Of a stretch of DNA of 64,000 nucleotides, positions 18,990 to 29,470 are shown piece by piece. Numbering within the stretch: the first letter of the stretch is position 1; each line of letters starts with the position of its first letter. The stretch is from Oculatella sp. LEGE 06141 (lineage in GTDB: Bacteria; Cyanobacteriota; Cyanobacteriia; Elainellales; Elainellaceae): contig NZ_JADEWO010000037.1 of assembly GCF_015207605.1 (NCBI RefSeq), positions 1-64,000 on the forward strand, given 5' to 3'. The notes beneath the pieces are model-generated. The model was not told the origin of the DNA, ran no database searches, and saw only the letters and a list, made by a program, of their open reading frames with translations. A program made the position numbers and the translations under genes.

Positions 18990-19313
18990 ATGGAACAGCA
19001 GCTTGAGTATCATCCAGACAACCTGTATAGCTTGCCCTTAGCAGGAAGCAGTGATTCTACAGACGTTCAGAGAAACTCAAAGCTTTTGTATCTTACCTTA
19101 CAAAAAGCTCTGAGCAGAGCTAACCAGAGAAGGAAGACGGGAAAACTGGTCTCCAGCTATGTTGCGAAGATGCTGCCCTTGGAGAGCAGTGCTGTCCGAC
19201 TGAGCATATCGCCATTCAAGCTTCATCGAATGGAACTTAACCCTCTTTTATGGTTCTACTCAGTTGAAATTGACGAGGTGCAGGATGAGGAAGCCATCCT
19301 GGAACCGGATTAA
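18990..19313 (+). CDS. Possible hypothetical protein divergent from petF
   Basis: The frame gives 107 residues with a basic middle (ANQRRKTGKLV) and an acidic end (EIDEVQDEEAILEPD). It starts only 18 nt from the ferredoxin start, so it covers the ferredoxin promoter, which weakens the case. No domain is recognised. Confidence 0.35.
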   Translation: MEQQLEYHPDNLYSLPLAGSSDSTDVQRNSKLLYLTLQKALSRANQRRKTGKLVSSYVAKMLPLESSAVRLSISPFKLHRMELNPLLWFYSVEIDEVQDEEAILEPD

Positions 19314-19493
19314 TGCGCTGGATTAATCTCACAAAGCCAGGTTGTAAACCAGAAATCTTAAACACACTCGGCCAAGGCTGAATTGAACAGAAAAAGATAA
19401 ATGGTGGCATCAGCACCCGAGGATTATTGAGCCGCCGTTGTCATCCCTGCCGCCCATAATGTATCTGACGATTGACCTAATGTTGATGGAGTC

Positions 19494-22232
19494 CTACTTC
19501 AAATCGTTCAAGTAAGGCTCTATTAACTGAACAATAGCCTCGTCTTCAAACTCTTCGGCCAACAGAAAAACCTTATCGGCAAATAGCGCATATTTGGCAT
19601 CCAGTTGTTTGAACCGATGTGCTTCGTCTTGAACCTCTGCCACGTAGCCTGCTTTTGCCATTTGATAGATAGTGACCAGATCCTCTGCTGGGGGAACCAC
19701 CATCTCTAGGGAACGAGAATGGCTGGTTGTCCCGGTTACAGCTTCAGCAGCCCGTGATGCAGAGTCAGTCGTATCATCCACAGGAATGGGCAAGACTGAT
19801 GGTTTAGAAGAGCCATTACCGCTTTCATACATCCACTCTAGTTCCAGGTATTCTTTGAGCAGATCCAGGAGATCTGAAGCCTGCACAGGCTTCGGCAGAA
19901 AATCATCACACCCCGATTCCTGGCTTTGTTCGCGATCGATGTTAGCGACACTGGCAGACGACGCGATAATCGGTGCATTCGCAAAAGCAGCTAACTGCCT
20001 GAGCCGCTGAGTCATCTCAAAGCCATCCATCACTGGCATAGCCAGGTCAGTGATAATCAGATCTGGCTGTAATGCCTTGGCCGTGTCTAGCCCCTCTCGA
20101 CCATTGCTGCTTTCAACGACCTTAAAGCCAATAGGTTCTAGTAAATTAACAATCACCGAACGATTTTCCCAACGGTCATCTACAATCAAAATTTGTCGCT
20201 GTCTGCCCGAATAACCACTAATACTTCCAATGCTAGTCGTAGTACTCGTTCGGATCCAATCCTTGGCAATAGGACATTCAATCTCAAACTCGAAGATGCT
20301 GCCTACGTCCAATTCACTCTTAACCTGAATGGAACTCCCCATCATCTCGACAATATTCTGGCTAATGGTCAGCCCTAAACCGGTTCCATCGGTTTGAGAT
20401 TTCCCTTTGCCTACTTGTTCAAACGGCAGGAATATCGTTTCAAGCTGTACTGCATCAATTCCCACTCCAGTATCCTGCACAGCAAAATGAAGCCGTACCG
20501 TCGAAGCCTCTAATGGATGGGGCTGAACAGTGACGTGAAGGGTTACACTACCCGTTTCAGTAAATTTGACAGCATTGCCCAGTAGATTAATCAAAACTTG
20601 GCGCAGGCGCTTCTCATCAAATATCACGCCAATCGGCAGATTATCTGGAGGGTGATAGATAAATTCAAGTCCCTTCTGCTCAGCCCTGATTCGACAAATT
20701 TCAATGACTCCCTGGATAAACGCGGGTAAGTGAAGCGCATGGGGTTGAAGTTCCAATTTTCTGGCTTCAATTTTAGAGATATCCAGAATGTCATTGATCA
20801 AAGTCAATAGGTGCGAGCCACATTGATGGATGATGTGAACACCTTTTTGCTCCTTTGGTAACATGTTTTTTGATCGTTCCAGGATTTGAGCATAGCCCAA
20901 AATTCCATTGAGAGGCGTTCTCAGCTCATGGCTCATGTTAGCCAAAAATTCGCTTTTAGCATGGTTGGCTGTATCCGCAGCATCCTTCGCTTCCTTTAGC
21001 TCCCACGTGCGTTCTGCTACTCGCAGTTCCAATTCCTCAAACGATTCCTTCAATTGAGCAGCCATCTGGTGAAACGTTTGCTCCAGGACTTCAATTTCGT
21101 CTGCACCGTTCATATCAACGTGAAACCTGAGCGGCGGCTGATCGACTGACTCAGCATCCTGAGACAGACGCAGCGTTCTCTCAATATCGGCTGTGGCCAA
21201 CCTGCGACATTCATCTAAAATTGGCTGCAATCGCTGATTCAGACGGCGCACAAATAAACCAACCACCAGGGATAGGATGGTGCCAGCTCCTACGGCTCCT
21301 CCTACAGCAATGGTGACAACTGGGCCTAGAACCACCCATCGAGGTACGGATGCCAGCATCATCCAATGGGTTCCCTGAATACGTTGATAGGCCCAGTAGT
21401 TTCCCTCGGCCTGAATTAATCCCGTTTCATCAGCGCTGACTCGCTGCCATATGGTTCGAAGTTGCGGTACATCCTGGTAGGTTGCCAGCGCTTCTGCTTT
21501 TTGTGGATCGGGCGGATAAGCTAATACATTGCCCTGGTCGCTGATGATCGCAAAGTAGCCACCGTTCCAATCCTTAGGTGCCTGAACTTGTTTAGCTAAA
21601 GCCGTAACGCTGATATCTAACCCAATCACACCCAGCAGTTGGTTATTGTCATCCAGAATGGGAGCCGTGAGATTGGTAATTGCAAGCCCGTACCATTGAA
21701 ATGGCTCTAACCAAATGGCATCTCTTGCCGCTACAGGCAGGTTGTAATATTCGAGCTTTGAATAATCTTCAACCTCGAATACATCGACATAGCGGACGTT
21801 ACTGTACGGAGCAGGTAACACTTCTCCGACTTGCCCTGGAGTTCGTTGATCGGTGTAGAAATAGGGCCAGTATAACTCGCGATCGGTTGCCAACTGATAG
21901 GGAGCTTGTCCAAACCCAACTCCAGTTGTTAAAGGCGATCGGTTTTGATAGAAGTTAAACACCAATTGCTTGTAGGCATCTGGATCGCGAATATCCAGAG
22001 CATCCATCGTTTTTAACGTTGCAGCAAGGCTTGCCATTGCTTGCTCGACTTTCGCCAGGTCTGTTTCGATAGACTTAACCTGCGTGCTGAGATTTCCTTG
22101 AATTTCGTTTTTGGCTCGATTCTCTAAAACCTGGAAAAAGTAGTAGGACATGCTACTCAACCCTACCAGCGCACCGCTCAAGACATACAGAAATAGGCTT
22201 GATCCAATGGACTTGCGCGCAAATTTTTTCAT
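19494..22232 (-). CDS. Hybrid histidine kinase with extracellular Cache-type sensor
   Basis: A membrane segment (about residues 10-32) precedes an extracytoplasmic sensor of about 270 residues with Cache features ([14 protein letters not shown]-like [15 protein letters not shown]). A second membrane segment near residues 300-325, a HAMP-like linker and a coiled coil follow. The kinase core has [10 protein letters not shown] (His about 435), [12 protein letters not shown] and [10 protein letters not shown] receiver has [11 protein letters not shown] with phospho-acceptor Asp about 729. A C-terminal helical tail ends the protein. This tail and receiver resemble those of the CHASE2 kinase at 42491. 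The ligand is unknown. It precedes the NRPS gene on the same strand, separated by a terminator. Confidence 0.92.
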   Translation of the reverse strand: MKKFARKSIGSSLFLYVLSGALVGLSSMSYYFFQVLENRAKNEIQGNLSTQVKSIETDLAKVEQAMASLAATLKTMDALDIRDPDAYKQLVFNFYQNRSPLTTGVGFGQAPYQLATDRELYWPYFYTDQRTPGQVGEVLPAPYSNVRYVDVFEVEDYSKLEYYNLPVAARDAIWLEPFQWYGLAITNLTAPILDDNNQLLGVIGLDISVTALAKQVQAPKDWNGGYFAIISDQGNVLAYPPDPQKAEALATYQDVPQLRTIWQRVSADETGLIQAEGNYWAYQRIQGTHWMMLASVPRWVVLGPVVTIAVGGAVGAGTILSLVVGLFVRRLNQRLQPILDECRRLATADIERTLRLSQDAESVDQPPLRFHVDMNGADEIEVLEQTFHQMAAQLKESFEELELRVAERTWELKEAKDAADTANHAKSEFLANMSHELRTPLNGILGYAQILERSKNMLPKEQKGVHIIHQCGSHLLTLINDILDISKIEARKLELQPHALHLPAFIQGVIEICRIRAEQKGLEFIYHPPDNLPIGVIFDEKRLRQVLINLLGNAVKFTETGSVTLHVTVQPHPLEASTVRLHFAVQDTGVGIDAVQLETIFLPFEQVGKGKSQTDGTGLGLTISQNIVEMMGSSIQVKSELDVGSIFEFEIECPIAKDWIRTSTTTSIGSISGYSGRQRQILIVDDRWENRSVIVNLLEPIGFKVVESSNGREGLDTAKALQPDLIITDLAMPVMDGFEMTQRLRQLAAFANAPIIASSASVANIDREQSQESGCDDFLPKPVQASDLLDLLKEYLELEWMYESGNGSSKPSVLPIPVDDTTDSASRAAEAVTGTTSHSRSLEMVVPPAEDLVTIYQMAKAGYVAEVQDEAHRFKQLDAKYALFADKVFLLAEEFEDEAIVQLIEPYLNDLK

Positions 22233-22374
22233 GGTCTTCAGGCGGTTCTACTTCAATTCTCTAGCCGTTTTACATTTGTTGCATGTAAATACACAATTCC
22301 CAGATGGCTCCAAAAACTCACATTCCTTTATTCTGACATTAGATTGCAATGCTCACAAAAAGTGAGCACAAAGA

Positions 22375-22402
22375 AGGCTGGCACTGATTTTAGTGCCAGC
22401 CT
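22375..22402 (-). terminator. Hairpin downstream of the NRPS gene
   Basis: AGGCTGGCACT and AGTGCCAGCCT form a perfect 11-bp stem with a six-base loop, 18 nt past the NRPS stop. On the minus strand TCTTT follows. A second smaller hairpin (GCTCAC/GTGAGC, loop of five) lies just beyond. Confidence 0.75.
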
Positions 22403-22419
22403 CATTTTCAACGTGTCGC

Positions 22420-25400
22420 TCAGAACACTTTTGCGACCCGTTTAGATTGTAATTGAGCCAGTTCTGTTGCAGGATTCTGGTTCACCAAGCTCTTTTGCTT
22501 CATGGTTGCAGGAGAATCTAGAAACCCGCTGCCAACAAAATAGGAGAGATATGTACTCAACAGTTGAGTGTCAACAGGAGGGCAGGTAATGGATGTTCCA
22601 TCAAGGCCATTGAGCGTGTTTTGACAGTCGAAGGCTTGAGCGGTCATCAGGAAATTTTCTAAATAAGTCAGTTGGGTCTGCGTTTTCTCGGTAAACAGCG
22701 CCTGGATTGGGGTTAACGCATTATCCTGGGTGCTGTCTACGTTGAGGAGTTGAGTTTGCCATTGCTGATAGGGTAAACGTTGTAGTGGATATCCCAGGTC
22801 GCGGATCTTATCGATCAATTGGTTCCACGGTAATGCATCTGGATTAACAATGTGGAATGCTTTCCCCAGAGAGGCGGGCTGCTGCGACAGATGGACGATC
22901 GCCCGACTAGCATAGTCTACCGGAGTCATGTTCACCCATTGATCTAAATCAGGTGCGGCTCCTAGTTGAATCATGCCTTTAATGATCCGGCACATCAGAT
23001 CATTGGTTTGAGAGGCTCCTGTTTGGCTATGGCCTGTCAACATACCCGGTCTATAAATACAAGCAGGAATCCCTCTCGCCTGAGCGGCCATCACCAGTTT
23101 CTCAGACACCCATTTGGTTTGAGCGTATCCTTTGTCAATCTCCTGTCCATGCGCGAGGTTGTCATGCTCTCGGATGACTTTTTTCCCGGCCAATCCCAAT
23201 GGTTGCAGAACATCAATTGTCGAGATGAAATGGATAGGCGTAACCTTACCCATTTTTGCTAACCTCAGGATTTCTTTTGTTCCCAACACATTGGCGGCTC
23301 GCAGTAAGGCATAAGGATAAACCAGATTGACAAACGCACCGCAATGATAAATCAAGTCAAGTTTGCTGGCCAGTTCTCGGAACTGTTGGTTTGTCAAACC
23401 GAGGAGAGGATGTGATAAATCTCCTGCAACAGGAATGATCCTGGAATTGAATTCGTTTAAACGAAGATTGTAGCGCTCTAAGTTCGTCTGGATTTTCTGC
23501 CACCCCTCCTCCTGGCAGGAGGCTCGAACCAGGCAATAGATCTGAGCCTGGGTTTGTTGCAGTAACTCTTGCAACAGGAACGCTCCCAGAAACCCAGTTG
23601 CCCCGGTTAGAAAGATATGCTTTGGTTCTGTAGGGAGCGCAACAAAGGAGGCTTCAGGATAGATGGTTGGCTCTAAGCTCGTTTCAATTTCCCAGGCTAT
23701 CTGCGGTTCTTCTACAGCCGGGATGGCAACGCCTGATTGCTGAATCAGATCTATTGCCTTAATTAATCCGGCGATCGTGGGTTCTCGCAGCAGGTAAAAC
23801 AGCGGCAACTCTACATTAAGCGTAGCTTCAACTTGCGCCAACAACTGAGCTGTTAATAGTGAATGCCCGCCCAATTCAAAGAAATTATCGTGAATGCCAA
23901 TGTGTTCAATATCTAAGACTTGAGACCAAATCTCGGCAAGCTGCTGTTCGAGCGGTGTAGATGGTGCAACATATGCTGCTGCTAAGGCAGGTCGATTTTT
24001 CTTTGGATCGGGAAGCGATCGCCGATCAATTTTGCCGGTGGGGGTTAAAGGGAAGGCTTCCATCACGACAAAGGAGGATGGCACCATGTAATCGGGCAGT
24101 TTTTCCTGCAAAAAGGTTCGGAGTTGAGGAATTAAATGTTGGGTTCGATTGACCTGAAGCGGATTGTTGGCATAGTAATGTAAAGGCTGAAAGGTATCCG
24201 TTCGTGCAAGACTGCAAAGAACGCTCGCAGTTGGCTTGGCAGCAATGGGCGATCGTCGCTGCAAGACGACCTCATAATATCCCTTACTTCCCGGATTAGA
24301 CCAGTCGATGCCGATGTGATAATGTACCTGCTGACCGAGATTCCACCAGACTTCGGGATGGATGCCTTGCCCATCCTGTTGTGCCAACGCCTGACGCAGA
24401 TCTCCTACTGTTTGAAATGAGTCAGGATGGGTCAATAGCTGAGCAGCCTGGATTTCTGCGGCAATTCGCGCATTAGGAACGTGGGTAATTCTCAATGTTT
24501 CTAACGTATGAGCCTTGAGCAGGTTTTCGATCGCCGACACGGTAAGCCGATGCTGCTCCCAATTCAGACAGGACACGTCCCCTACGGTTAATGCCACCTT
24601 ACTCTCAATGTGAAGTACAACATCATAACGAAAGCGGATTAACTCGTTTTGAGTTCGTCCCCGTTTCATTGGCGTTTCAACATGACTAATGCGGGGGCTA
24701 TGCTGCTTGAGCGCAAAAAAGAACGTTGGGTCTAAAATTAATTCTTGCTCTTGAGCCATGCGCTCTCGAATCCGTTGCTGAAGGTCGGCGGTAGATAGCG
24801 AGTTGGGTGCATGGCACAGTTGAACAGAGGTGTGAAATGCTTCCAGCAAGGGCAAGCTGCGAACATCACCAATGAAAATCTGCCCTCCCGGCTTCACTAG
24901 CTGAATGGCTTTCTCTAGAACCTGTATCAGGTAATCAACGCTGGGAAAATATTGAATCACTGAGTTGATAACGATCGTATCAAACGATTCCGCTTCAAAC
25001 TCATTTAACTCATGAGCCGCTTTGTGCGCCAGTTGAACGTGGTTAGGCCAGTCGTGTTCGCTCTGGCTCAATTGCTGCTGAAGATGGGCGATCGCGTTTG
25101 CCGACAGATCGACCCCTGCGTAGTGAGCGCAATGGGGAGCAATGCGAAATAGCAGTAACCCCATGCCACAACCAATTTCCAGTACCCGTTGGGGTTTGAG
25201 AGACAAAATTCGCTCAACAGTACAATCAACCCACTCATGCACCTCGTTGGCGGGCATGGGTTGCCCCGTAAAACTATCATTCCATCCGGTGCTATCAAAG
25301 GCGGCTTCCTGGTGAGAAGATTGGCCATACGTTGTATTCCACACATCCTGCCACTGCAATACCTGTTCTGTTTGGGAGGTCTCCTCCAGAGCAGTCAACG

Positions 25401-26883
25401 CCACCTCTGTATCATGGTCTGCTGGAACAACATACGCCACCAGTCGTTGATTGCCAAATGCATCTGCTTTGGCTACTACCGCCGCCTCTCTCACGGTGTG
25501 AGCTTGACTGAGCGCGGCTTCAATATCTCCCAGTTCAATGCGAAACCCGCGAATCTTGACCTGATGATCGACTCGTCCAATGAATTCGATCGCCCCATCT
25601 GGTAAGTAACGAGCCAGGTCACCCGTTTTATAGAGACGCGCTTCTGGATTGGCACTGAAGGGATCAGGCACAAATTTTTCATTGGTCAGGTCTGGTCGGT
25701 TGAGATAGCCACGAGCCAGGCCAGCTCCGCCGATGTAAATTTCACCTGGCTCTCCAATGGGAACCGGGTGAATGCGATCGCCCTGCTGTGGGGCTGATTC
25801 GGGCAGTAAATAGATCTGCGTGTTGGCAAGAGGACGACCCACCAGCCCGCAATGCATTCCTGGCAAGACTTGATAGGCGGCTGACCAGACTGTTGTTTCC
25901 GTTGGCCCGTACAGATTCCATAGTGCCCCCCCTTTGGCAAGTAATTGTTGAGCGAGCGATCGCGTCATCGCTTCTCCACCGCAGAGCATCTTCAACTGCT
26001 TGTTTCCCTGCCATCTAGTGCTGAGAAGCAATTGCCAGATCGATGGAGTGGCTTCCATGACTGTAATTTTGGAGTCTGCCAATACCCTGGCCAACTGGTT
26101 GGGATCAATGACCACCTCGCGTCGTACCAGTACAATTCGCGCTCCCACTATTAGCGGCAAGTAAAGTTCTGGAACAGAGATATCAAAGGAAATGGTATTC
26201 AACGCCAGGAACACATCCTGAGGGGTAATTTCGATCGCCTGTGCCATTGAATGGAGAAGATTGACAACAGCACGATGGAGAATCTGTACGCCCTTAGGCT
26301 GTCCGGTGGAGCCTGATGTATAGATGGTATAGGCCAGATGATCGGGAGTAACTCTACTATTGAGATTTTCTGTATTGTGTTGAGTAATAATAGACGATTC
26401 GGTTTCAAGGCATATCACGGTGGTTGTGTCGTGAAGCGGCGGCAGGCTTTGCAGCAGATGCTCCTGCGTTAGCAGCACGGGCAGCCGAGCATCTTCCAAC
26501 ATAAACGCCAATCGCTCTTGAGGATAGCTTGGATCGATAGGAACATAGGCTCCTCCTGCTTTTAGCACGCCTAACAGGCTGACAAACATTTCTGGCGATC
26601 GCTCAACACAAATACCAACCAACCCATCCGGCTGTATGCCCAGTTGTTGCAGGTGATGGGCAAGCTGATTAGCACGACTATTTAATTCCTGGTATGTAAC
26701 GTGTGTTCCTTCAAACTCAATGGCAATGGCCTGAGGCGATCGGGCAACTTGAGCTTCAAATAAGCGATGAATGAGTTCAGCATCCAGAACAAGTTCGTAC
26801 TGTTGCACGTGGTATTTCTCCTTAATAACAGAAAAAACTGTAGGCTTGAGCGATCGCCATAGCGCTTTTAGCGGTTGGTTCAA
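22420..26883 (-). CDS. Stand-alone NRPS: adenylation-(methyltransferase)-carrier-reductase
   Basis: The 1487-residue protein lacks a condensation domain. An adenylation domain (about residues 35-500) shows YTIYTSGSTGQPKG, NLYGPTETT, YKTGDLARY and KIRGFRIELGDIE. A methyltransferase with VLEIGCGMG (about 566) is inserted before the final part of the adenylation domain (LPDYMVPSSF, PTGKIDRRSLP), the usual place of N-methyltransferases. A carrier domain has LGGHSL with phosphopantetheine Ser about 1008. A C-terminal thioester reductase has FLTGATGFLG and a YAQTK motif. By reading, the selectivity residues are D-I-P-E-L-G-L-V-W, closest in my memory to glycine-type codes. It could activate, methylate and reductively release one amino acid. 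No other biosynthetic gene is adjacent. Confidence 0.93.
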   Translation of the reverse strand: MNQPLKALWRSLKPTVFSVIKEKYHVQQYELVLDAELIHRLFEAQVARSPQAIAIEFEGTHVTYQELNSRANQLAHHLQQLGIQPDGLVGICVERSPEMFVSLLGVLKAGGAYVPIDPSYPQERLAFMLEDARLPVLLTQEHLLQSLPPLHDTTTVICLETESSIITQHNTENLNSRVTPDHLAYTIYTSGSTGQPKGVQILHRAVVNLLHSMAQAIEITPQDVFLALNTISFDISVPELYLPLIVGARIVLVRREVVIDPNQLARVLADSKITVMEATPSIWQLLLSTRWQGNKQLKMLCGGEAMTRSLAQQLLAKGGALWNLYGPTETTVWSAAYQVLPGMHCGLVGRPLANTQIYLLPESAPQQGDRIHPVPIGEPGEIYIGGAGLARGYLNRPDLTNEKFVPDPFSANPEARLYKTGDLARYLPDGAIEFIGRVDHQVKIRGFRIELGDIEAALSQAHTVREAAVVAKADAFGNQRLVAYVVPADHDTEVALTALEETSQTEQVLQWQDVWNTTYGQSSHQEAAFDSTGWNDSFTGQPMPANEVHEWVDCTVERILSLKPQRVLEIGCGMGLLLFRIAPHCAHYAGVDLSANAIAHLQQQLSQSEHDWPNHVQLAHKAAHELNEFEAESFDTIVINSVIQYFPSVDYLIQVLEKAIQLVKPGGQIFIGDVRSLPLLEAFHTSVQLCHAPNSLSTADLQQRIRERMAQEQELILDPTFFFALKQHSPRISHVETPMKRGRTQNELIRFRYDVVLHIESKVALTVGDVSCLNWEQHRLTVSAIENLLKAHTLETLRITHVPNARIAAEIQAAQLLTHPDSFQTVGDLRQALAQQDGQGIHPEVWWNLGQQVHYHIGIDWSNPGSKGYYEVVLQRRSPIAAKPTASVLCSLARTDTFQPLHYYANNPLQVNRTQHLIPQLRTFLQEKLPDYMVPSSFVVMEAFPLTPTGKIDRRSLPDPKKNRPALAAAYVAPSTPLEQQLAEIWSQVLDIEHIGIHDNFFELGGHSLLTAQLLAQVEATLNVELPLFYLLREPTIAGLIKAIDLIQQSGVAIPAVEEPQIAWEIETSLEPTIYPEASFVALPTEPKHIFLTGATGFLGAFLLQELLQQTQAQIYCLVRASCQEEGWQKIQTNLERYNLRLNEFNSRIIPVAGDLSHPLLGLTNQQFRELASKLDLIYHCGAFVNLVYPYALLRAANVLGTKEILRLAKMGKVTPIHFISTIDVLQPLGLAGKKVIREHDNLAHGQEIDKGYAQTKWVSEKLVMAAQARGIPACIYRPGMLTGHSQTGASQTNDLMCRIIKGMIQLGAAPDLDQWVNMTPVDYASRAIVHLSQQPASLGKAFHIVNPDALPWNQLIDKIRDLGYPLQRLPYQQWQTQLLNVDSTQDNALTPIQALFTEKTQTQLTYLENFLMTAQAFDCQNTLNGLDGTSITCPPVDTQLLSTYLSYFVGSGFLDSPATMKQKSLVNQNPATELAQLQSKRVAKVF

Positions 26884-28170
26884 TCCATCAAAAATGGGTT
26901 AAACTAACTGCATTTTCTCGATGGTTTTACATATTGAGAGCCTACTTTTACGTCAAGCAGCATCGGCACCTAGTCCAATCAACCCCACTACAGTTGGGTT
27001 GGGCTCAGGCGAAGACGCACTACAAATTTGCACGGTAAATTTTCAGGAAACGTCCGTAGAGCTAAAAATGAGTTCAACCTACTTAGCGTTTGAGCGAATT
27101 GGAAAAGTGACGAATTTACCTAAATCAAATAGGAACCATTGATATGGCAGCTAATTTTTAGCAGAGATAGTTCACTCAAACATATCCCAGTTAAATAAGG
27201 CGACACGCTTAGAAACGAACTCACTTAATGGCTTCGTTGCACGGTTTGATGCAACTAAACGTAAGTGACTGTGTATATTGTACGGGTACTTAAAAATCTG
27301 TAAACTAAACACGATTAAACTTTATATGCTGTATTTAATGAACCGTAAAATTACGCAAGTGTCCTTAGTTTTAATGAAGGTAAATCTACTGAGATTTTAA
27401 TCCTTTTGGCAAAACAAAATCTCTTTCTAAGTGAAACTACTGCTTAATTCATCTGAACAGATTCAGTGGAGTTACACAGAACAGCTCAAGTTTTAAAAAT
27501 GCTATTGATATAAAGCGTATTTTTACGGATTTTTGGCAAGGATTAGACATTTGATAAATAGACATTCAATGAATAGTTAGAATTCGCTGATGTTGTGTTG
27601 ACGTAGAAAATTATGCAGCGCATCATGAAGATGGGACAGCGGAGGTGTTGTTTTGTCGATGATTTACCTCACGATTCGGTTCAGCTCATGCGCTGCTCTC
27701 TAAATGGGGTTTCGAGCTTCAGTTCGAGCTTCAGAATGGGTCAGTTAATCGAGCGTATTGGCTAACGTATTTAGGTTTGAATGAAATAAAGTAGTAGCTT
27801 TGCTTTCTGGTAGCCGCAAAGTCTGGAGTGTGCTCAAAAGCACACCACTTGCAGTCAGTATGAGGTTATACTGAAACTACTACGCTGAGGCAGAAGTGAG
27901 TATACTGTTTCTGCTCTGTCATGGGTCGTTCGCTCTTTTGTGCAGATTAACCAATGATCTAGATTTCTGCCTGAGCCTATTAAACCTTTCATGTTTAACT
28001 CCCTTTTTAACCCCCTTTAAATTCTGCTCTTTAGCTGCTCTTTAATTGTTACAGCGGTTGTTGCTTGAATCAGCAACACGAGATGGGAACTTGAGACGCT
28101 TTGTTCGATGTTTTCCTGTGGCTTGCTAACCTGAAAACCGCTGTCTGTAAGATCTCATGTATGCAGTCTA
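26884..28170. other. Gene-poor region upstream of the NRPS gene
   Basis: No convincing gene is seen in these 1.29 kb. It is AT-rich compared with neighbours, has short open frames without ribosome sites, and one small direct repeat, GAGCTTCA, near 27715-27732. It should contain the NRPS promoter. Confidence 0.5.
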
Positions 28171-28491
28171 ATGTTTCCAGTTGTTCCTGAGTATTTAGTG
28201 CGTCGCTTCAAGTTTTGGGCGAATGGTTCGGTTCAAGAGGGAATGTGTCAGGCAGCCGAACTGTATCACATGGTCGCCTCTTTTACGCCGCAGCAGCGGC
28301 AGCAAGCTTATAGCCTGGGGATAGATTTATTCAACCACGGCAGAATGGTTGTCATTACTATGTCAAAGCATGAGTATGTGGTTTGGTCGGGATTGCGATC
28401 GAGCCAGCCACTGCATCCAGAAAAGGCAACAGGTAGCGATACCCACAGTGGTATAGCGCTTGTATCAGCACATCACGAGGTACCCAATTAG
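28171..28491 (+). CDS. Hypothetical protein, 106 residues
   Basis: The first 75 residues look like an ordinary soluble protein (YLVRRFKFWANGSVQEGM, FTPQQRQQAYSLGIDLFNHG, MVVITMSKHEYVVWSGL). The last 30 are polar and irregular, so the reading frame may have shifted near the end. No ribosome site stands out. No family is recognised. It is next to a decayed gene, so it could itself be a remnant. Confidence 0.5.
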   Translation: MFPVVPEYLVRRFKFWANGSVQEGMCQAAELYHMVASFTPQQRQQAYSLGIDLFNHGRMVVITMSKHEYVVWSGLRSSQPLHPEKATGSDTHSGIALVSAHHEVPN

Positions 28492-28860
28492 TCAGCCCCT
28501 CATTCAACAACAATGGTTCAAACCGTCTTCTGGAGTGCTGCACGGAACCATCCCGGCGTAACGTTTCTCTGCTGATTTTACAGCCATTTTCATTTGCATT
28601 CACCACACCTCGAACCCTACACCTCACACCCATCCTGGCGAGACGGTGGCTTACTCGATTGAGACCTGCTGTAATTAGCCCTGCTCAAGGTTGGGGCTGC
28701 ATCAAGTGGAACTAGCTAAAGCCTATAGCGATCGCATTCTTGGCATTCGGTTGGGCAAATTGATGCTGGATGTTCCCACCTATCCGTTCAGCAGTGCAGA
28801 TGCTGATTTAATTTACAAAGACTAATGGACGTGGTTTAGCTTGAGAGAACGCTATGATAA

Positions 28861-29178
28861 CCCCAACGATTCATCTGCACTCATTCCGGGCTTCCCTGGA
28901 TTCGTCAGCTCGATCACGGACGATTGGCCGTAAACGGCGGTGTGGTGGGCAAGCCAGATCGTGATGGCGATCCGGCGGTTCACTATCCCTTGCTGACGGT
29001 TGCTAATGGACAGATTGCGGCGACCATTCAGCGGGTCAATTATGACTATCCTGCCTGGGCTGAAACATTAGAGCAAGAAGGGGTTGATCGAATCTTTATC
29101 GAACCGTCCCGCACGGGGGACTGGACAACCGGGGCTTCCAGTCTTCCCCCGCAACAACGGCACCAGCAGCCAGCATAG
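28861..29178 (+). pseudogene. Remnant of a calcineurin-like metallophosphoesterase
   Basis: The frame reads CTHSGLPWIRQLDHGRLAVN and then GGVVGKPDRDGDPAVHY, followed by RVNYDYPAWAETLEQEGVD and FIEPSRTGDWTTG. This resembles the C-terminal half of a metallophosphoesterase, where GHTH, then VNxGxVGKP-DGDP, is typical. A TAA in the same frame lies at 28858, there is no start codon with a ribosome site, and the normal N-terminal metal-binding half is missing. Another open fragment upstream (about 28700-28830, LAKAYSDRILGIRLGKLML) may belong to the same or another lost gene. Leader copy A follows at once. Confidence 0.65.
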
Positions 29179-29202
29179 TGCCCTACTCTATCCGCAAAGA
29201 TA

Positions 29203-29231
29203 TTGACTCTCCCCAAGAGATGCGATAGGGT
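29203..29231 (+). promoter_or_regulatory. Candidate promoter of small-protein unit A
   Basis: TTGACT at 29203 and TAGGGT at 29226 are spaced by 17 bases. The TATTGACTCT context is repeated upstream of units B and C. The -10 box is not ideal. Confidence 0.55.
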
Positions 29232-29237
29232 CAAATC

Positions 29238-29470
29238 TTACGCTATTTTCCGAATTAGCGTAGTTCCGCCCAAAAATTTAGTTAAACGCGACCCGAAGTT
29301 GCGACCAACAACTTCGAGCCGCTGACCCAGCCAAACTGAAACAGGCAGTTGGTGGGCTAAGGGAGCATTGTAGCAACTCTTAAGCCACCCCGATTTGCTG
29401 TGAGCATTGGTAAGGGGTGGCTAAATTTTTGGGTTTTCCTCACCGACTCAACCCAAAGGAGCGAAAACCC
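29238..29470 (+). promoter_or_regulatory. Structured leader A, upstream of a small protein
   Basis: Four hairpins can be drawn: TACGCTA/TAGCGTA; GAAGTTG with CAAC..CTTC; ACTG/CAGT within CCAAACTG..CAGTTGG; and the 9-bp AGCCACCCC (29383-29391) with GGGGTGGCT (29414-29422), followed by AAATTTTT. A last stem GGGTTTTC (29431) and GAAAACCC (29463-29470) encloses the Shine-Dalgarno AAAGGAG and ends directly before the ATG. Units B and C share this order. It could act as a riboswitch-like, attenuator or translation-control element; the ligand or factor is unknown. Confidence 0.7.

Noticed and set aside
26921-27142. Plus-strand frame of 73 codons just upstream of the NRPS gene
   Set aside because: No ribosome site, irregular composition and overlap with the expected NRPS promoter.
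29238-29470. Leader A as a cobalamin riboswitch
   Set aside because: AGCC and CTG words suggested it, but the B12 box and the other conserved segments are missing.
29238-29470. Leader A as a glutamine (glnA-type) riboswitch
   Set aside because: The conserved core words of that class are not found in any of the three copies.
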